From NCBI GenBank assembly GCA_025403435.1, contig CM046348.1, forward strand, positions 23,991,899 to 24,055,898: a DNA stretch of 64,000 bases, read 5' to 3'. This DNA comes from Artocarpus heterophyllus (Eukaryota; Streptophyta; Magnoliopsida; Rosales; Moraceae). Position 1 is the stretch's first letter, and every line of letters begins with the position of its first letter. The notes under the pieces were generated by a model that saw nothing but the letters and a program-made list of their open reading frames with translations, did not search any database and was not told where the DNA came from. This document shows positions 34,428-46,225 of this stretch, piece by piece. A program made the translations under genes and the position numbers.

Positions 34428-34701
34428 AACACTTCAAAATAGAGCCCTATCAATAAATTAGCTTTCATATACTCCTGAAAAATTTTCATCCTTAGATATA
34501 GTAAAACAACCGATAAAGAATTAACTATTCCTTTTGTCGTTCTCCAATATGCACCGTCTTGGTACTTTTAGTTTTTTTTTCCCTTTTTTTTCTTTTTAAT
34601 TACTTTTTACTTTTTTTTAATTTTTGTTTTTTTTATTTTTTTATTTCTTTCCTTCCTTTCTTTTGCTTTATCTTTTTTTTTTTTTAACTTTATTTTTCTA
34701 T
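34428..34701. other. T-rich spacer
   Basis: Host DNA right of Copia-A1. From 34567 to 34690 it is almost pure pyrimidine with long T runs. The open frame across it (34624-34809) is composition only. Confidence 0.6.
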
Positions 34702-35064
34702 GAGTTAATTACACTCTTGAACTTTGAACTATTCAGTTTTTGTATAATGTATCTTGAACTTTTAATTTTTATAAAATACACACTAAGCTTTGAAATTATT
34801 GACAATTGAGATCCAATAGCTAAGCAGTATTAAAAGGTATTGACGATTTTTGTCACAAAATTTGCATGTGAGTTTTTTTTAAGGGTAGAACTCGTCATTA
34901 AAAAAAAAGAAACTTGGCACGTAGCAAAGAGTACTAAACAAAAATTGAAAGTGGCTATTAGACATCAATTATCAGATTTCAAAGTTTATGATGTATTTTG
35001 CTAATATTAAAAGATTAGAGTACATTATGCAAATAGCAAAAAGTTTGAAGTGCAATTTACTCTG
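34702..35064. mobile_element. Foldback MITE with ~115-bp inverted arms
   Basis: The left arm (34702-34822) and the reverse complement of the right arm (about 34950-35064) match over most of their length: AGAGT(T)AATT(A/G)CAC at the tips, then ACTTT-rich sequence, TGCATAATGTA/TGTATAATGTA, CTTTTAAT, AAAATACA, CTTTGAAAT and finally (C/T)CTAATAGC / CCAATAGC. The loop is about 125 bp, with no coding capacity. Long inverted arms suggest a Mutator-like or foldback MITE. Target duplications were not resolved. Confidence 0.75.
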
Positions 35065-35830
35065 AAAAGATATTGTCTACAATTTCATAATAATAGATCA
35101 AAAGGTAAGGATTTAACATATATTTGATCTTGGAGGGTGTTTACGAGGTTTAAACCAATTAGGTTCAAAACATATAAGAGTTTTATACTATAGCTTATTT
35201 TTGTTTTATACTGTAAAATATAAGAGCTTTACATTGTTTGAGTTAAAACCCAATGCTCTAACATCCTATTAGAGTGTGTTTGGCACCAGTTTAAATAAAA
35301 AAAGTTTTGGTTGACATACACACATTATTTTCGATCAATACTCATTTAAATTCATATTGGAATTTTTAGGGAAAAAAATAAAAATTTTAAAAATTTGCTG
35401 CCAAGTGAATCAATCCACTTTCAATATAGTAAAGTTTGATTAGAGACTACTCGAGTTAAAAATTGAATTAATGATGTAAATAGTCAACATTCATATTACG
35501 GGTTTTCTTTTTTAATTTTAGAAAGTTGTTTTTTCATAAAAGGGGTTGGTCTTTTTTCATAAAAGGGGTTAATGTCCCGATGAAGCATTGAAATGCCAAA
35601 CAGAACCCAGCAACCTACTTTGAACAAAAGAATCAACTCCAACTGTTTAGTCAGAGAAAGAGGAGGAGAGAGAAAAGTGGAGTTACTGTTTCAGTTTAGC
35701 GAAATATTAAAAAGGGGTAAAATATATTTACATTGGCTGAGCAAAGAGCCGGCAAAAAAGCCGTCCCACATTATCTTGAGATTATTATAATAATACAGGG
35801 AAAAAATTTGAGAAAATTGAAAATTATCTT
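35065..35830. other. Spacer upstream of the kinase gene
   Basis: At about 35118-35290 there is a further diverged copy of the AAGAGCTTTACA-type MITE core (compare 1480, 2606, 41266), with GTGTTTAC / GTGTTTGG words at its edges. The rest is AT-rich. TATAATAAT near 35787-35796 is a possible TATA region for the gene that follows. Confidence 0.5.
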
Positions 35831-36471
35831 TTGAATACGCGTTGAACGATCAAACCAAAAACCAAAAACCAAGCCACTCAAAGCTCTCTCTGTTTCTTGG
35901 TAATTAAGCCTCATCAGCATCACACTTTCCTTTCCAAATTCCGAGTCCTCCTACTTATCTGACTGGTTTAAATCCCTGATCATCAAAAAGACAAGGGATA
36001 AGGGATTTTTGGGCTTGATTCTTTTTTGCACAATCACGTACGAGGGCAGTTGAATTTGGCGACTTGGCGAATTGGGTATGCTTGAATTTGTCAAAATATT
36101 ATCTTCATTTCTTTTTTCTGGGTTCATGCTCTTTTGTCGTCAAAAAGCTGTAATTTGAAGTCGTTGCAGTAAAACTACTGAAGTTGAAGTTGGGGAAGTT
36201 CAAATTTGTATGTGTATGAATTGTATTTGAATCTTGATATTTTCAAGAATTGTATGTTTATCTATGAATTGGGTGTACGGTAGAGCATGAATTCTTTGAG
36301 TGGTTATTTATTGGTTGTTGATCAATTGGTGAGATACCCTTTTATGGAATTGAGGAAAGAAGAAGTTTTGGGGAAATTTGGGATTGGTTTTGGGTGCTAA
36401 ATTTTAATTTGCCTTGTGAAGAGGGGTTTTGAACCTTTGCTGGGCATATATCTATTTGTTTGTAGTGAAAC
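35831..36471 (+). promoter_or_regulatory. Putative 5' UTR with intron of the CDK-like kinase gene
   Basis: CT-rich sequence (35880-35960) typical of plant 5' leaders is followed by a possible donor at TTGG/GTATGC (36075/36076). A good acceptor TTTGTTTGTAG ends at 36465, six bases before the ATG. An intron of about 390 bp in the leader is therefore likely but is inference from splice-site strings only. Confidence 0.45.
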
Positions 36472-39400
36472 ATGGGTTGTGCATGTTCAAAGACTTCTGC
36501 CGTTGAGGACAGTAGGGAAAGCCCCAGGAAGAGATCATCCGCTTCTAGTAAACATTACTCGGAGCTGAAGGTCTCGAGACACAATTCTTCAAGAAGAGAA
36601 GAAGGGGTTAGGAAAAAAGAGAGATTGGATGGTGGCGATGTGAAAGTCATGTTGATTGATAAGAAAGCCAACGGTTCAAGGAGAAGCTATGGGGATAATC
36701 ATGAGACCGAGAGGAAGAAGGCGGAGAAGGCTGAAATTGCCGTCTCGAATCATCCTGGCTTTGGAAGAATTCCAAAGGCTACCCAAGGAGAACAGGTTGC
36801 TGCAGGGTGGCCGGGGTGGCTATCTGCTGCAGCACCTGAAGCTATCAAAGGATGGTTGCCGCGGCGTGCTGATACTTTTGAGAAGTTGAATAAAGTATGT
36901 TCGTTTTCTTTACTCGATGTTCTATTTTCCTTTTTTCTTGTAATGTAACTGATGCTATTATCCAGTAACCAGTAATCAAATGCTGCTAGAATTGAGCTTG
37001 ATTATTTAGTATATCTAATTCAATGTTCTCATGTCTGGTTTTTGATATGTGATGGCATGGCGTTTTTGCAGATTGGCCAGGGAACTTATAGTAATGTTTA
37101 TAAGGCTCGTGATGTCGTTAACAATAAATTTGTCGCTTTGAAGAAAGTACGGTTTGACAATCTTGACGTTGAGAGTGTCAAGTTTATGTCGAGGGAAATC
37201 CTTGTTCTGCGACGGCTTGATCACCCTAACGTAATCAAGTTGGAAGGGTTGATCACATCTTGTACCTCTTGCAGTTTATATCTGATTTTTGAGTATATGG
37301 AACATGATCTTACAGGACTTGCATTACGTCCGGGTATTAAATTCACCGAACCACAGGTACTCATATTGTTAGAATTATGTTTGTTCTAGAATACTCCTTT
37401 TGTAATTATTTAGTAGAACATCCAGATTAGCAATGTGAATATGGGATTTTTCGCTCTTTTGCAGATAACTAAAGTACATGTTTGCTCTTTTTCTTTACCA
37501 CCTATTGTCTAATTTTGCGCCTTCTTTTATTTAGGTTAAATGTTACATGCATCAACTTCTGAGTGGACTTGATCATTGCCATAGTCATGGTGTCTTGCAC
37601 CGCGACATAAAGGGTTCAAATCTTCTCGTTGACAATAATGGCGTATTGAAAATTGCGGATTTTGGCTTGGCAAGTTTTTATGATCCTCAACATAGTGCTC
37701 CATTGACGAGTCGGGTGGTTACTCTTTGGTATAGACCACCAGAACTTCTACTCGGTGCTTCTTGTTATGGGGTTGCTGTGGATTTATGGAGTACTGGTTG
37801 CATTCTGGGAGAATTATATGCTGGCAAGCCAATCTTGCCTGGAAAAACAGAGGTAAAGTTAGGAATTCATTTCTCAGCATCAGATGTGTTGTTTTTGTGA
37901 AATCCACTGAAGACTTTTTCTCCTTTTGGTACAGGCAAACATACAAAATATATATGGTGCCTATTAATGATGTACTTTTATGTTTCAGGTCGAGCAGCTT
38001 CATAAAATCTTTAAGCTATGTGGCTCACCATCTGAGGATTATTGGAGGAAATTGCACTTACGGCACTCAACAGTGATGAAACCTCCACAGCCTTACAGAC
38101 GATGTGTTATGGAGACATTCAAAGAATTTCCTGCTGCTGCTTTGCAGCTTATGGAGACCTTACTTGCCGTAGATCCTGCCAATCGAGGCACTGCAGCTTT
38201 TGCTCTCAAGAGTGAGGTGTATATCTTCCCTCAGAAAAATGCAAAAAGTATTAATCTTAATGTCTTATTGAGATAAAAATTAAGGCTTGCAGGATGCCTC
38301 TAACATGTTTCAACACTTTTTTTTTAATCCCCCTAAGAATAGCAACAAAAATGCATTGGCCTTTGTGAGATAACGGAGTAAGATACGGGCTTGTTTGGAA
38401 TTTGCTTTTGTTTGTTGACACAAAAGCGTACTTTTTTTGTGAATGTTCATTGCTAATAGATGCATTTTTTGTATCGGGGGAAAGAAAAAGAATAAGAAAG
38501 CTTTGTGGATGCTTTTGAGATTAACATGCATTTCTGGGTGACATCATTAACTGTTCTAATTATGCGATATTTTTTGACAGTTCTTTATGACGAAACCTCT
38601 TGCTTGCGATCCTTCGAGTTTGCCTAAGTATCCTCCCAGCAAGGAGATTGATGCCAAATTCCGAGAGGAAGAAGCTAGAGGGTACGTTTTGGAAGTGCTT
38701 TTTTCCCTCTCTTATGCTAAGGTGGTACATGTTAGAGGTGAAGCTGCCATTTTTAATGCGAGAAAATAATTAGCATATGCGTAGTTTTTGCTTGAAGTTG
38801 TTTGTTAACAGTTTGCAGAAGATTAATGCTGTCTAGAGTTTAAAAAGGGAAAAAAAAAAATTAATGGTGTCTACACCAATTACTAATCTGTCTTTCTGAC
38901 ACTCTACACAAGACGGCAGTGTTATTGTCATTCCAAGTTAATTTTTTCTTTAACTTTTGCAGGCAAGGAACGCTTGTTGGAAGGGGACACAGGGTTGACC
39001 CGGAAAGGAGAGGACAAAGAGAAGCCCATGTAATTCAAGCACCGAATGCTAATGCTGCGGTAATCATGACACTCTTAGTTTGGCAAAAAATTACACATTG
39101 TCCAAATTTTAGATAAATATATGACGTAGTCTATGGATGAAATATAATATCTTGCTTTGAACCACTGCTCCTGTGAATTACAGAGAAGACAAGATCATTC
39201 CAGCACACAGAGCCATAGCGAAATATTTAGCCGTCGTAGGGAGGAAAAAACTGTTTCTGGTTTTCTGGTTGATCCAACCAAACAATCATGTGCTGGTAAA
39301 GATGCGAGAAAAGATTCGGGAGACGATGTCAGCAGGAGGGCCTCATGTTCTGGACCACTAGTTCCTGGACCTGGATGCAGAAGAGCTGGGAGGGAATGCA

Positions 39401-40195
39401 ATAATGATCCTCTTATGGCTTCAACCAGATCCAACTTGTCTAAACTATCTGGTTTAGTGGCAGCTAGGACTGTGTCTTCTGATGATCAGCAAGAGAACCC
39501 CAATCCTTCACATCCAGAAACAATGATTGATTTAGGAAGATTCCGAGGCTTAATTAATGAAGCGGAGTCTGCAAGAATGCAGGACAGAAAACATCGCTCT
39601 CAGAAAATTGCATATTCTCGCCCACCAGATGATGAAAAGACCTGTACCAAGGAATCAAGTCTGGTAAGTAGTCTTGCTTCATTCACTTTTGTGATTTGAT
39701 TCTTGAATTTGGAAAAGCATAAAAACCTTTGTCATTCATTCTTGGTATTTTTTTTTTTTTGATTCAAGGAAACTGTTGGATAGCTTTTTCACGTATAATA
39801 GGCCACTAACTAATCTTTACACACTTCTCTGTTTACTCTTCACTTGATTGTATGATATTGCATCTGTAGATTTAAGTAAAATACACACATGTTTAGTGCA
39901 TATTTTCAAGTGGTTTGCAAATTCACAAATGTTGTCAAGCGTATTGTTGTGGACCAAGTTTTCTGATGCACATGCTCACAACGTTCTTCTCCTCCAGCAT
40001 GGTCATGGCCCCAAGGCAAACAAAATTTATGTTTCGGGCCCATTACTTGTCTCATCGAACAACGTTGATCAGATGCTTAAGGAGCATGATCGCCGGATCC
40101 AAGAATTTGCTCGACGAACACGACTCGACAAAACAAGACCCAGGACACAAGGTGCACCAAATCCAACATCTGCTTCTAGGCAGGTAGCCGGATAG
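36472..40195 (+). CDS. CDK-like Ser/Thr protein kinase, At1g54610/IBS1-like (8 coding exons)
   Basis: Coding exons: 36472-36894, 37072-37356, 37535-37852, 37989-38216, 38581-38681, 38963-39059, 39184-39663 and 39998-40195, all with GT..AG introns and compatible phases, giving about 709 aa. The N-terminus MGCACSK predicts N-myristoylation at Gly2 and palmitoylation of nearby Cys, hence membrane attachment. Residues 8-135 are a basic, Ser-rich linker. The kinase domain starts at exon 2: Gly loop IGQGTYS (142-148), Lys165 in VALKKV, an ESVKFMSRE helix in place of PSTAIRE, HRDIKGSN (258-265), DFG (278-280) and a CDK-type WYRPPELLLG. The long C-terminal tail ends in a conserved SSNNVDQMLKEHDRRIQ block. 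This matches the plant CDK-related family of At1g54610 and IBS1. All catalytic residues are present. Substrate and cyclin partner cannot be read. The last two junctions rest on family similarity recalled, not searched. Confidence 0.92.
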
Positions 40196-41572
40196 ATATG
40201 ATCCTATGACACCAAATATTTTCCTTTTTTCACTTACTACAGTTCTGGTGGAGATAGCTATGTGGCTCAATTGATAGATAGACAGGGAGAGACAGGGAGA
40301 GAGAGAGAGATTTCTAATCCTCTCCTCTTGAAATGTTTGTGTGATTTGTTCCATGTATAGGTAGAGATCTAGCATAAATTATAATACATTCAGAATCCCG
40401 TAGGAAGCGTTATAAGAACCAATCCATTGTTTTCTGGCATTTCATAATTCAATTAATGAAAAGAGAAAGAGAAAAGCACAAGTTATTTTTAGACTGGCGA
40501 TTATTTTCATCGGATCTGTCAAACATGTTATTTTCACAAAAATTCTATGGTACAAAAAATTAATCCATAGGACCGTTTTGAACCTTCAGATCCATATTAG
40601 ATACAGTCAATTTTGTGTACTTTTTTGTGTTGGAAAACATGCACCAATTATTAGGTGTATTTCTTATTATTATCTTAGTGCCGACTTATGGATCAACCTA
40701 AACCTGGTCCTGTTGATCAAAATTGAAGTCATAGCATGCTTCCTTAAAAAAAAAAAAAAAAAAAAAGAAGAAGGAAAACATAAGCAATTAAATTAGGATC
40801 TGGTCTTAATCAAGCGATTAAATTGAATGAGGGAAAAGTCAAAGAGAATATCTTATCAGTGACTATGTCGACATACCAAAACAAGCTCATCACAAAAGCC
40901 TCCAACTTTACGTTGAAAGATGTCGTCTTTGAATTTGGCTGCTTTTTGCCAATAGCTTTTGTCCAAGTTGTCTAGCGGTAACCATTGAGGGGCAAAGCGT
41001 AGGAAATTTTAACGCCAGTGACACACAAATATCATTAACATACAGGCACATACTAATTGATGGAATGTTTGGATCTTGAGTTTCAAACTTTAGTTGAAAA
41101 ATTATTATAATTCAAATTTCACGAGAGAATATGACATAGCAATATTGAATCAAACTGCTAAGTCACATAACTTTTGGAAAAATGACAAACTATTTGAATT
41201 ATTTATTTTTATCATTCAATGATTAAGTGAGTGTTTGAAAACTAAGTTAAAACTATAGTTATAGCAACATGTAAGAGCTTTATATAGTACATAAAGTTAG
41301 AAACTTGTTTCCGAAATATACTATTAAAAAAAAAAGAGATGCAATTTTAGCTTCTTCCGAGAGAGATGAACAGGTAATTTTTTTTTCTTGTACTTTGCTA
41401 AAAAAAAATGAAATGATTTCTTGTCCTTATTAGACGCAAAAAATGAGAGGTAAACAGAAAGAATATATCATGTTCCTGAAGTTTGGATATTTATTTTCTT
41501 TTAAAAGTCCGTGCAGAAAGCTTGCCATTATGGTGGGTCAAATATTCTCATTTTTTTTTCTTTATAAAAATA
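40196..41572. other. Spacer between the two kinase genes
   Basis: It holds the 3' UTR of the CDK-like gene (likely ending before about 40470), GA and poly-A runs (40281-40310, 40748-40776), and near 41225-41330 another copy of the ACATGTAAGAGCTTTATA MITE core with a GTGTTTGAAAAC edge. No gene was recognised. Confidence 0.55.
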
Positions 41573-41580
41573 ATTAAAAA
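41573..41580 (+). promoter_or_regulatory. Putative TATA box of the lectin receptor kinase gene
   Basis: TATAAAAA lies 238 bp before the start codon. Between them are a (GGC)n run (about 41673-41690, part of a GC island) and A-rich tracts, which would be in the 5' UTR if this box is used. Confidence 0.45.
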
Positions 41581-41817
41581 ATACCAATTTTGACCGTGAT
41601 GAGCTTTTCAAAATAAAAAAAAAAGTTACAAATGCCAAAAAAACAAAAAAAAACCCTTGAGATACCATGCAAGTGGCGGCGGCGGCGGCGGCCCCCGCGC
41701 GTTCTTCTTGGTTTCACAAAAACGACAGTAACCAAAAAAAAAAAACAACAACAAAACTTGTTCTTGTTACATTGATCAAGTGATCCATTTCTCACTTTTC
41801 CTCTGGCTCTCTCTAAA

Positions 41818-44025
41818 ATGTCTCTGCTGCAAACTCTTCCTCTCTTCTTCACCATTATCCTCAGCTCCAACTGGCTTTGTACTAGCTCCACAACGGAGTT
41901 CGTCTTCAACGCCAACTTCAGCTCCTCAAACCTCCTCTTATTCGGCGACTCAACGATCCAAAAATCCTCATCCAACAACAACAACAACAACAATGATAAT
42001 AATATCTTGTCCCTCACAAACGACTCTACAACTTTTTCAATGGGCCGAGCTCTTTTCCCTTCCAAAATCCCCACAAACACCACTATCTCTTTCTCCACCT
42101 CCTTCATCTTCTCAATCTCCTCTGTCCGTGGCTTGCAACCCGGCCACGGCTTCGCCTTCCTCTTCACGCCCTCCACCGGCCTCTCCGGCGCCAGCTCTTC
42201 CCAGCATCTGGGCCTCTTCAACTTAACCAACAACGGTAAGTAATATCTAAATTGGACTTTCTAAGAACTTAGACTTTTGTTTTAAAAATCTATCGTTATG
42301 TTTGAACTCAGGTTTCTTTTACCCTTTACAGGTGATTTCGACAATCATGTTTTTGCCGTCGAGTTCGATGTCTTTGAGAACCAAGAGTTTCAAGACATTG
42401 ACGATAACCATGTGGGCTTGAACGTCAACTCTCTCACTTCCTCTGCTTCTGAACCCGCCGGGTATTGGGTTGGCGAAGATGACGACGACGACGATGAGTT
42501 TGAGGAAATTGAGCTTAAAAATGGGGTTAATTATCAAGTGTGGATTTATTATTTTGATTCAAGGATTAATGTGACAATGGCTCCTGCGGGGAGGAAAAGG
42601 CCTAGAAGGGCTTTAATAAGCGTGTCTCTTAATCTTTCTGATGTTTTTTTGGATGAAATGTATGTTGGATTTACTGGGGCAACTGGGCAATTGGTTGAGA
42701 GCCATAGGATATTGGCTTGGAGTTTTAGTACTACAAATTCTTCTATTAGTGATGCTTTGGTGACCCAAAATTTGCCTTCTTTCGTGGCGGCTTCTAAAGG
42801 GCTTTCAAGAGGGCTTGTTGTGGGTGTTAGTGTTAGTTGTGTTGTGGTGGGTTGCGGTTTGTTCGTGATTGTGTATGTGTTTTTGTTGAGAAAGAAGAGA
42901 AGCAAGAGTGAAGATGAGGAAATTGGGGAATGGGAAAAGGAGTATTGGCCACACAGGATTGAGTATAGAGAGATTCACAAGGCAACAATGGGGTTCTCGG
43001 AGGAGAATGTGATTGGTTTTGGAGGGAATGGGAAGGTTTCCAAAGGGGTTTTAGCAGGTGGAGTCGAGGTTGCGGTGAAGAGGATTTCGGTAAAGAATGA
43101 GCAAGGAATGAGGGAGTTTTTGGCTGAGATCTCAAGCTTGGGGAGACTAAAGCACAGGAACTTGGTGGGTTTAAAAGGGTGGTGTAAGAGAGAGAAAGGA
43201 AGCTTGATTTTGGTCTATGATTATATGCAAAATGGTAGCTTGGACAAGAGGATATTTGAGTGTAGTGATAGTATGTTACTAACTTGGGAAGAGAGGGTTA
43301 AAGTATTGAAAGATGTAGCTTCTGGGATTTTGTATTTGCATGAGGGTTGGGAAGTTAAGGTCTTGCATAGAGATGTTAAGGCAAGTAATGTGTTACTTGA
43401 TAAGGATATGAATGCAAGATTGGGAGATTTTGGATTAGCTAGAATGCACCACCATGGGCAATTAGCCAACACCACAAGGGTTGTTGGGACCGCGGGATAC
43501 ATGGCCCCAGAAGTGGTGAAAACTGGCCGAGCCTCAGTTCAAGCCGACGTGTTTGGTTTCGGGGTATTGGTTCTTGAAGTGGTGAGTGGTAGAAGACCAA
43601 TTCAAGAAGGGTTGTTAGGCTTGGTGGATTGGGTAAGGAGGCTAATGGAGACAGGGGAACTAGTTTCTGCTCTTGACGAGAGGCTAAAGAAAAGAGGTGG
43701 ATATGACATTGAGGAAGTTGAGAGAGTGCTTTATTTGGGCTTGGCGTGTGTAAGCCCTCAGCCAAATGGAAGGCCAACGATGGGGCAAGTTGTGAAAGTG
43801 TTGGAAGGGAAAGGTACTAGTGATGGTGCTATTGAGTCTGAGGAGGAGGGTATGAAAGTGGAGTTGCTTCGGAGGATGAGAACCGCTGCGACGACATCAT
43901 CGTCGTCTGAGGCTCAATGGAACTCCGGAGGCGGAGGAGCTCACCCTACGTTTGAGGGCATCAGAAACTCCATTTCGTCTTCCATGTCTCTGAACGGCTC
44001 AGATATCATACGGGTTAGCCGGTGA
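41818..44025 (+). CDS. L-type lectin receptor-like kinase
   Basis: Exons 41818-42235 and 42332-44025, separated by a 96-bp phase-1 intron (AACG/GTAAGT ... TTTACAG/GTGATT), give 703 aa. Most L-type LecRKs are intronless, so the intron is noteworthy. Residues 1-25: signal peptide. About 27-285: legume-lectin domain with the metal-site pattern E150, D152, N156, D161, H166 in VEFDVFENQEFQDIDDNHVG, spaced as in concanavalin A. About 300-325: one transmembrane helix, then RKKRSK. About 359-640: kinase with IGFGGNGKV, Lys389, HRDVK (485-489), DFG (505-507) and GTAGYMAPE, an active RD kinase. The tail ends in a HPTFEGIRNSISSSMSL block, which recalls clade VII LecRKs (low certainty). Expected role: plasma-membrane receptor in defence or development; the ligand is unknown. 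Oddities: a poly-Asn run from (AAC)n and a D6 run in the lectin domain. Confidence 0.93.
42236..42331 (+). other. Intron of the lectin receptor kinase gene
   Basis: 96 bp, donor GTAAGT, acceptor TTTACAG after a pyrimidine-rich tract. Reading through it would insert an in-frame stop (TAA at 42241-42243), so splicing is needed to join signal peptide and lectin start to the rest. It cuts the lectin domain just before the DFDNHVFAVEFD segment. Confidence 0.85.
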
Positions 44026-45204
44026 TCACACTAATGTGTGAGTTGTTTGTTGAAACAATAGTTATGCACATTGCATAACTGATTTTTGTATATTCACTGG
44101 AGATGATTATTTTTTCAGTGATATTATGTGTTAGCTTTTTGCATTATAATTAAACTATCTGTAGTACTATTACGTCCTTCACTTGTGTAAATTGGATTGA
44201 TTTGCTTTTTCCCTTCGTGGGATTTTGAAAGGAAGTCAATTAGCTAACAAACACATTACACACATTTAGCACTTGATGTCAAATTGAGTGTTAATGTCCA
44301 ATTTGTTATTTGGGTAAGAAAACTGTTCTTCAATATAAGGCTATACTTAAATATAGCATATAATAGAATTCGAGATTGTGGTTGCTTATTGGTTAATTTT
44401 TGTATGCTCTTTCACTTAATAGTAATAATATTGTTATTTTTAAATTATTTAAAATTATTTTTTTTAAGTTTAAAGATTAAAATTAATGACAAATAGTGGG
44501 TAGGAAAATACTATTTTGTTAGCATGTAGTTTAACATTCTATTAACTTGCTGTTCTCGCGCACTGGAAATTTCATTGAGATACTTACTAATTTTTTTCCT
44601 ACCATGTGTGCCCGAAATCTATTTTTTGGGACATGAAATAACGGTTTTACCCTTTCAGTTTAAGACATTTGAAAAAGGATATCTTTTTTTTTTAAAGACA
44701 TGAAGCTTCCTTTTTTTTTTTTTTCCTTTTCTACTATTTACTTTTTTTTTTTTGAAAAACATAATGCCTTTTGTTTTGTAATTTAATTTTTAGATAAATG
44801 GAAAAATGAATTTTTATGTTCCAAAAACTAATCTAAGGTGTTAAGTTAATATTTTTTTTCCCCTAAGAAAAAAAAAAAAGGCACCACAATGATAACTATT
44901 GGAACCCAAGATATCAATGTAACAAAGTGTTCAACTCACAGTCTAGTTAATAAGATGGGGAGGGTTAAGAGGAAGATCTCATATTTAATTTGGAGAACAA
45001 CTAGTACTAGTACTAAAATAAAATATTACATATTCATTCAACACTAATACATATACTTACATAAGAAAAATTATAATACCATCTCATTTTATGTTTGTAG
45101 AAATAAATAGTTTTTTTCTCCGAACTAAAGTAACTAGTTAGTATTTGTCTTCTTTAATAATGTTCGCCTTAACAATGGAAAGTGTGGAACCGATAAGCAC
45201 GATT
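44026..45204. other. Spacer 3' of the lectin receptor kinase
   Basis: A 3' UTR and AT-rich DNA with long T runs (44660-44760). No gene, RNA or transposon end was seen. Confidence 0.5.
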
Positions 45205-45209
45205 GCGGG

Positions 45210-45252
<43 letters not shown>

Positions 45253-45277
45253 GCGTGTTCGATCCACGCTCACCGCA
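45205..45277 (+). tRNA. tRNA-Phe (GAA)
   Basis: 73 nt starting GCGGGGATAGCTCAG and ending CACCGCA, the plant nuclear tRNA-Phe sequence. The acceptor stem GCGGGG(A)/(T)CACCGC pairs with a G-U. The D arm has the A-box TAGCTCAGTTGG, the anticodon GAA is at 45238-45240 in CAGACTGAAGATCTG, and the T arm has the B-box GGTCGCGTGTTCGATCC in usual form. There is no intron and CCA is not encoded. No defect was seen, so it should be functional. Confidence 0.96.
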
Positions 45278-45284
45278 TTTTTTT
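45278..45284 (+). terminator. RNA polymerase III terminator of tRNA-Phe
   Basis: A run of T residues immediately follows the discriminator A of the tRNA, which is sufficient for Pol III termination. Confidence 0.85.
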
Positions 45285-46225
45285 GATTTTATTGATGACC
45301 GACGAAGTTCAATATCCAACAACAACGCTGAATTTTCTTTCTTCCTTCCACGAAAGTCGGCCTCAACAAGCGCGCGCACACAGATAGAAAATTAGGGAGA
45401 TCTTTCTATGTAGGTCTAATTCGTCTGCGAGTACACTTTTGATTGAGGTCAAGTTACAAATACTTCTTGAGTTTTATTTTAGCTCTTGATATTTGAAAAG
45501 TTTTATTTTAGCCTTAGTTTTTACTTTGTTTTAATTTTGGTCTTTTCATTAATAAGGTGTTAAAATATTTAAAAAATTTAAAAATATTTTACTTTAATAC
45601 ATAATCTATTAATTTATTTCATTTTTAGCACCTCTATCAGTTAAGGGTTATTAGGAACCAAAATCTAAAAATTAATATGAAAACTAAATATAACAATTGT
45701 GATGCATGCAATTAAGACAAAAGTAATTTTATTATATTGTTAACGAAATGAGTTTTAATTATAAAAAGTAGGTTGAATTTTTAAGAATATCAATATATAT
45801 ATTAATCATAATGCTTAGCTTGTTATTTAAAATCTATGATTATCCAATACAATGAAAATTTTAAAAGTTCTATGTTGAATATTTAACTCCTAATTGACAG
45901 ATAGATTGAAACTAAAACAAACTAATAAAAGAAGGCCAAAATAAGACTTTTGATAGTAAGAAAACCCCAAACTTGGTCTAAACTGTAAAATCAAATTACT
46001 AAAAGTCGGAGAAGGCATGCTGCTAGTGATGATAAGTGGAATTTCGATTGAGGGAATTATCTGGGAGACTTGGCATTATCAGCCACTGTATTTCTCCTGA
46101 AAAATAACTTGCAATGATCGTAACGTGTTAGTTGCTCTGGTATGCTTGGACTCTTCAATTTTTACCAACAATTTTCCCTGTATCCAATTTGGTTTGACTT
46201 TCAATTGCTTCCCTTATTATGACAG
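45285..46225. other. Spacer left of Copia-B
   Basis: AT-rich. At 45300-45400 a segment (GAAGTTCAA then TCCAACAACAACG, later a CACACA-rich part) resembles 58560-58660 (see findings). No sign of the missing 5' half of the lectin kinase copy was found up to the Copia-B insertion point. Confidence 0.5.

Noticed and set aside
35593..35790. A 65-codon frame upstream of the CDK-like kinase, considered as an uORF or small gene.
   Set aside because: It has no recognisable domain and lies mostly before the likely transcript start. Length is within chance.
41574..42233. A 219-codon minus-strand frame over the first exon of the lectin receptor kinase.
   Set aside because: A shadow of the coding exon and its GC-rich leader. 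It has no domain, and the plus-strand exon has a signal peptide and lectin motifs.
45134..45387. Short frames on both strands overlapping tRNA-Phe.
   Set aside because: They run across the tRNA and its terminator. No protein motif was found, and the tRNA explains the conserved sequence.
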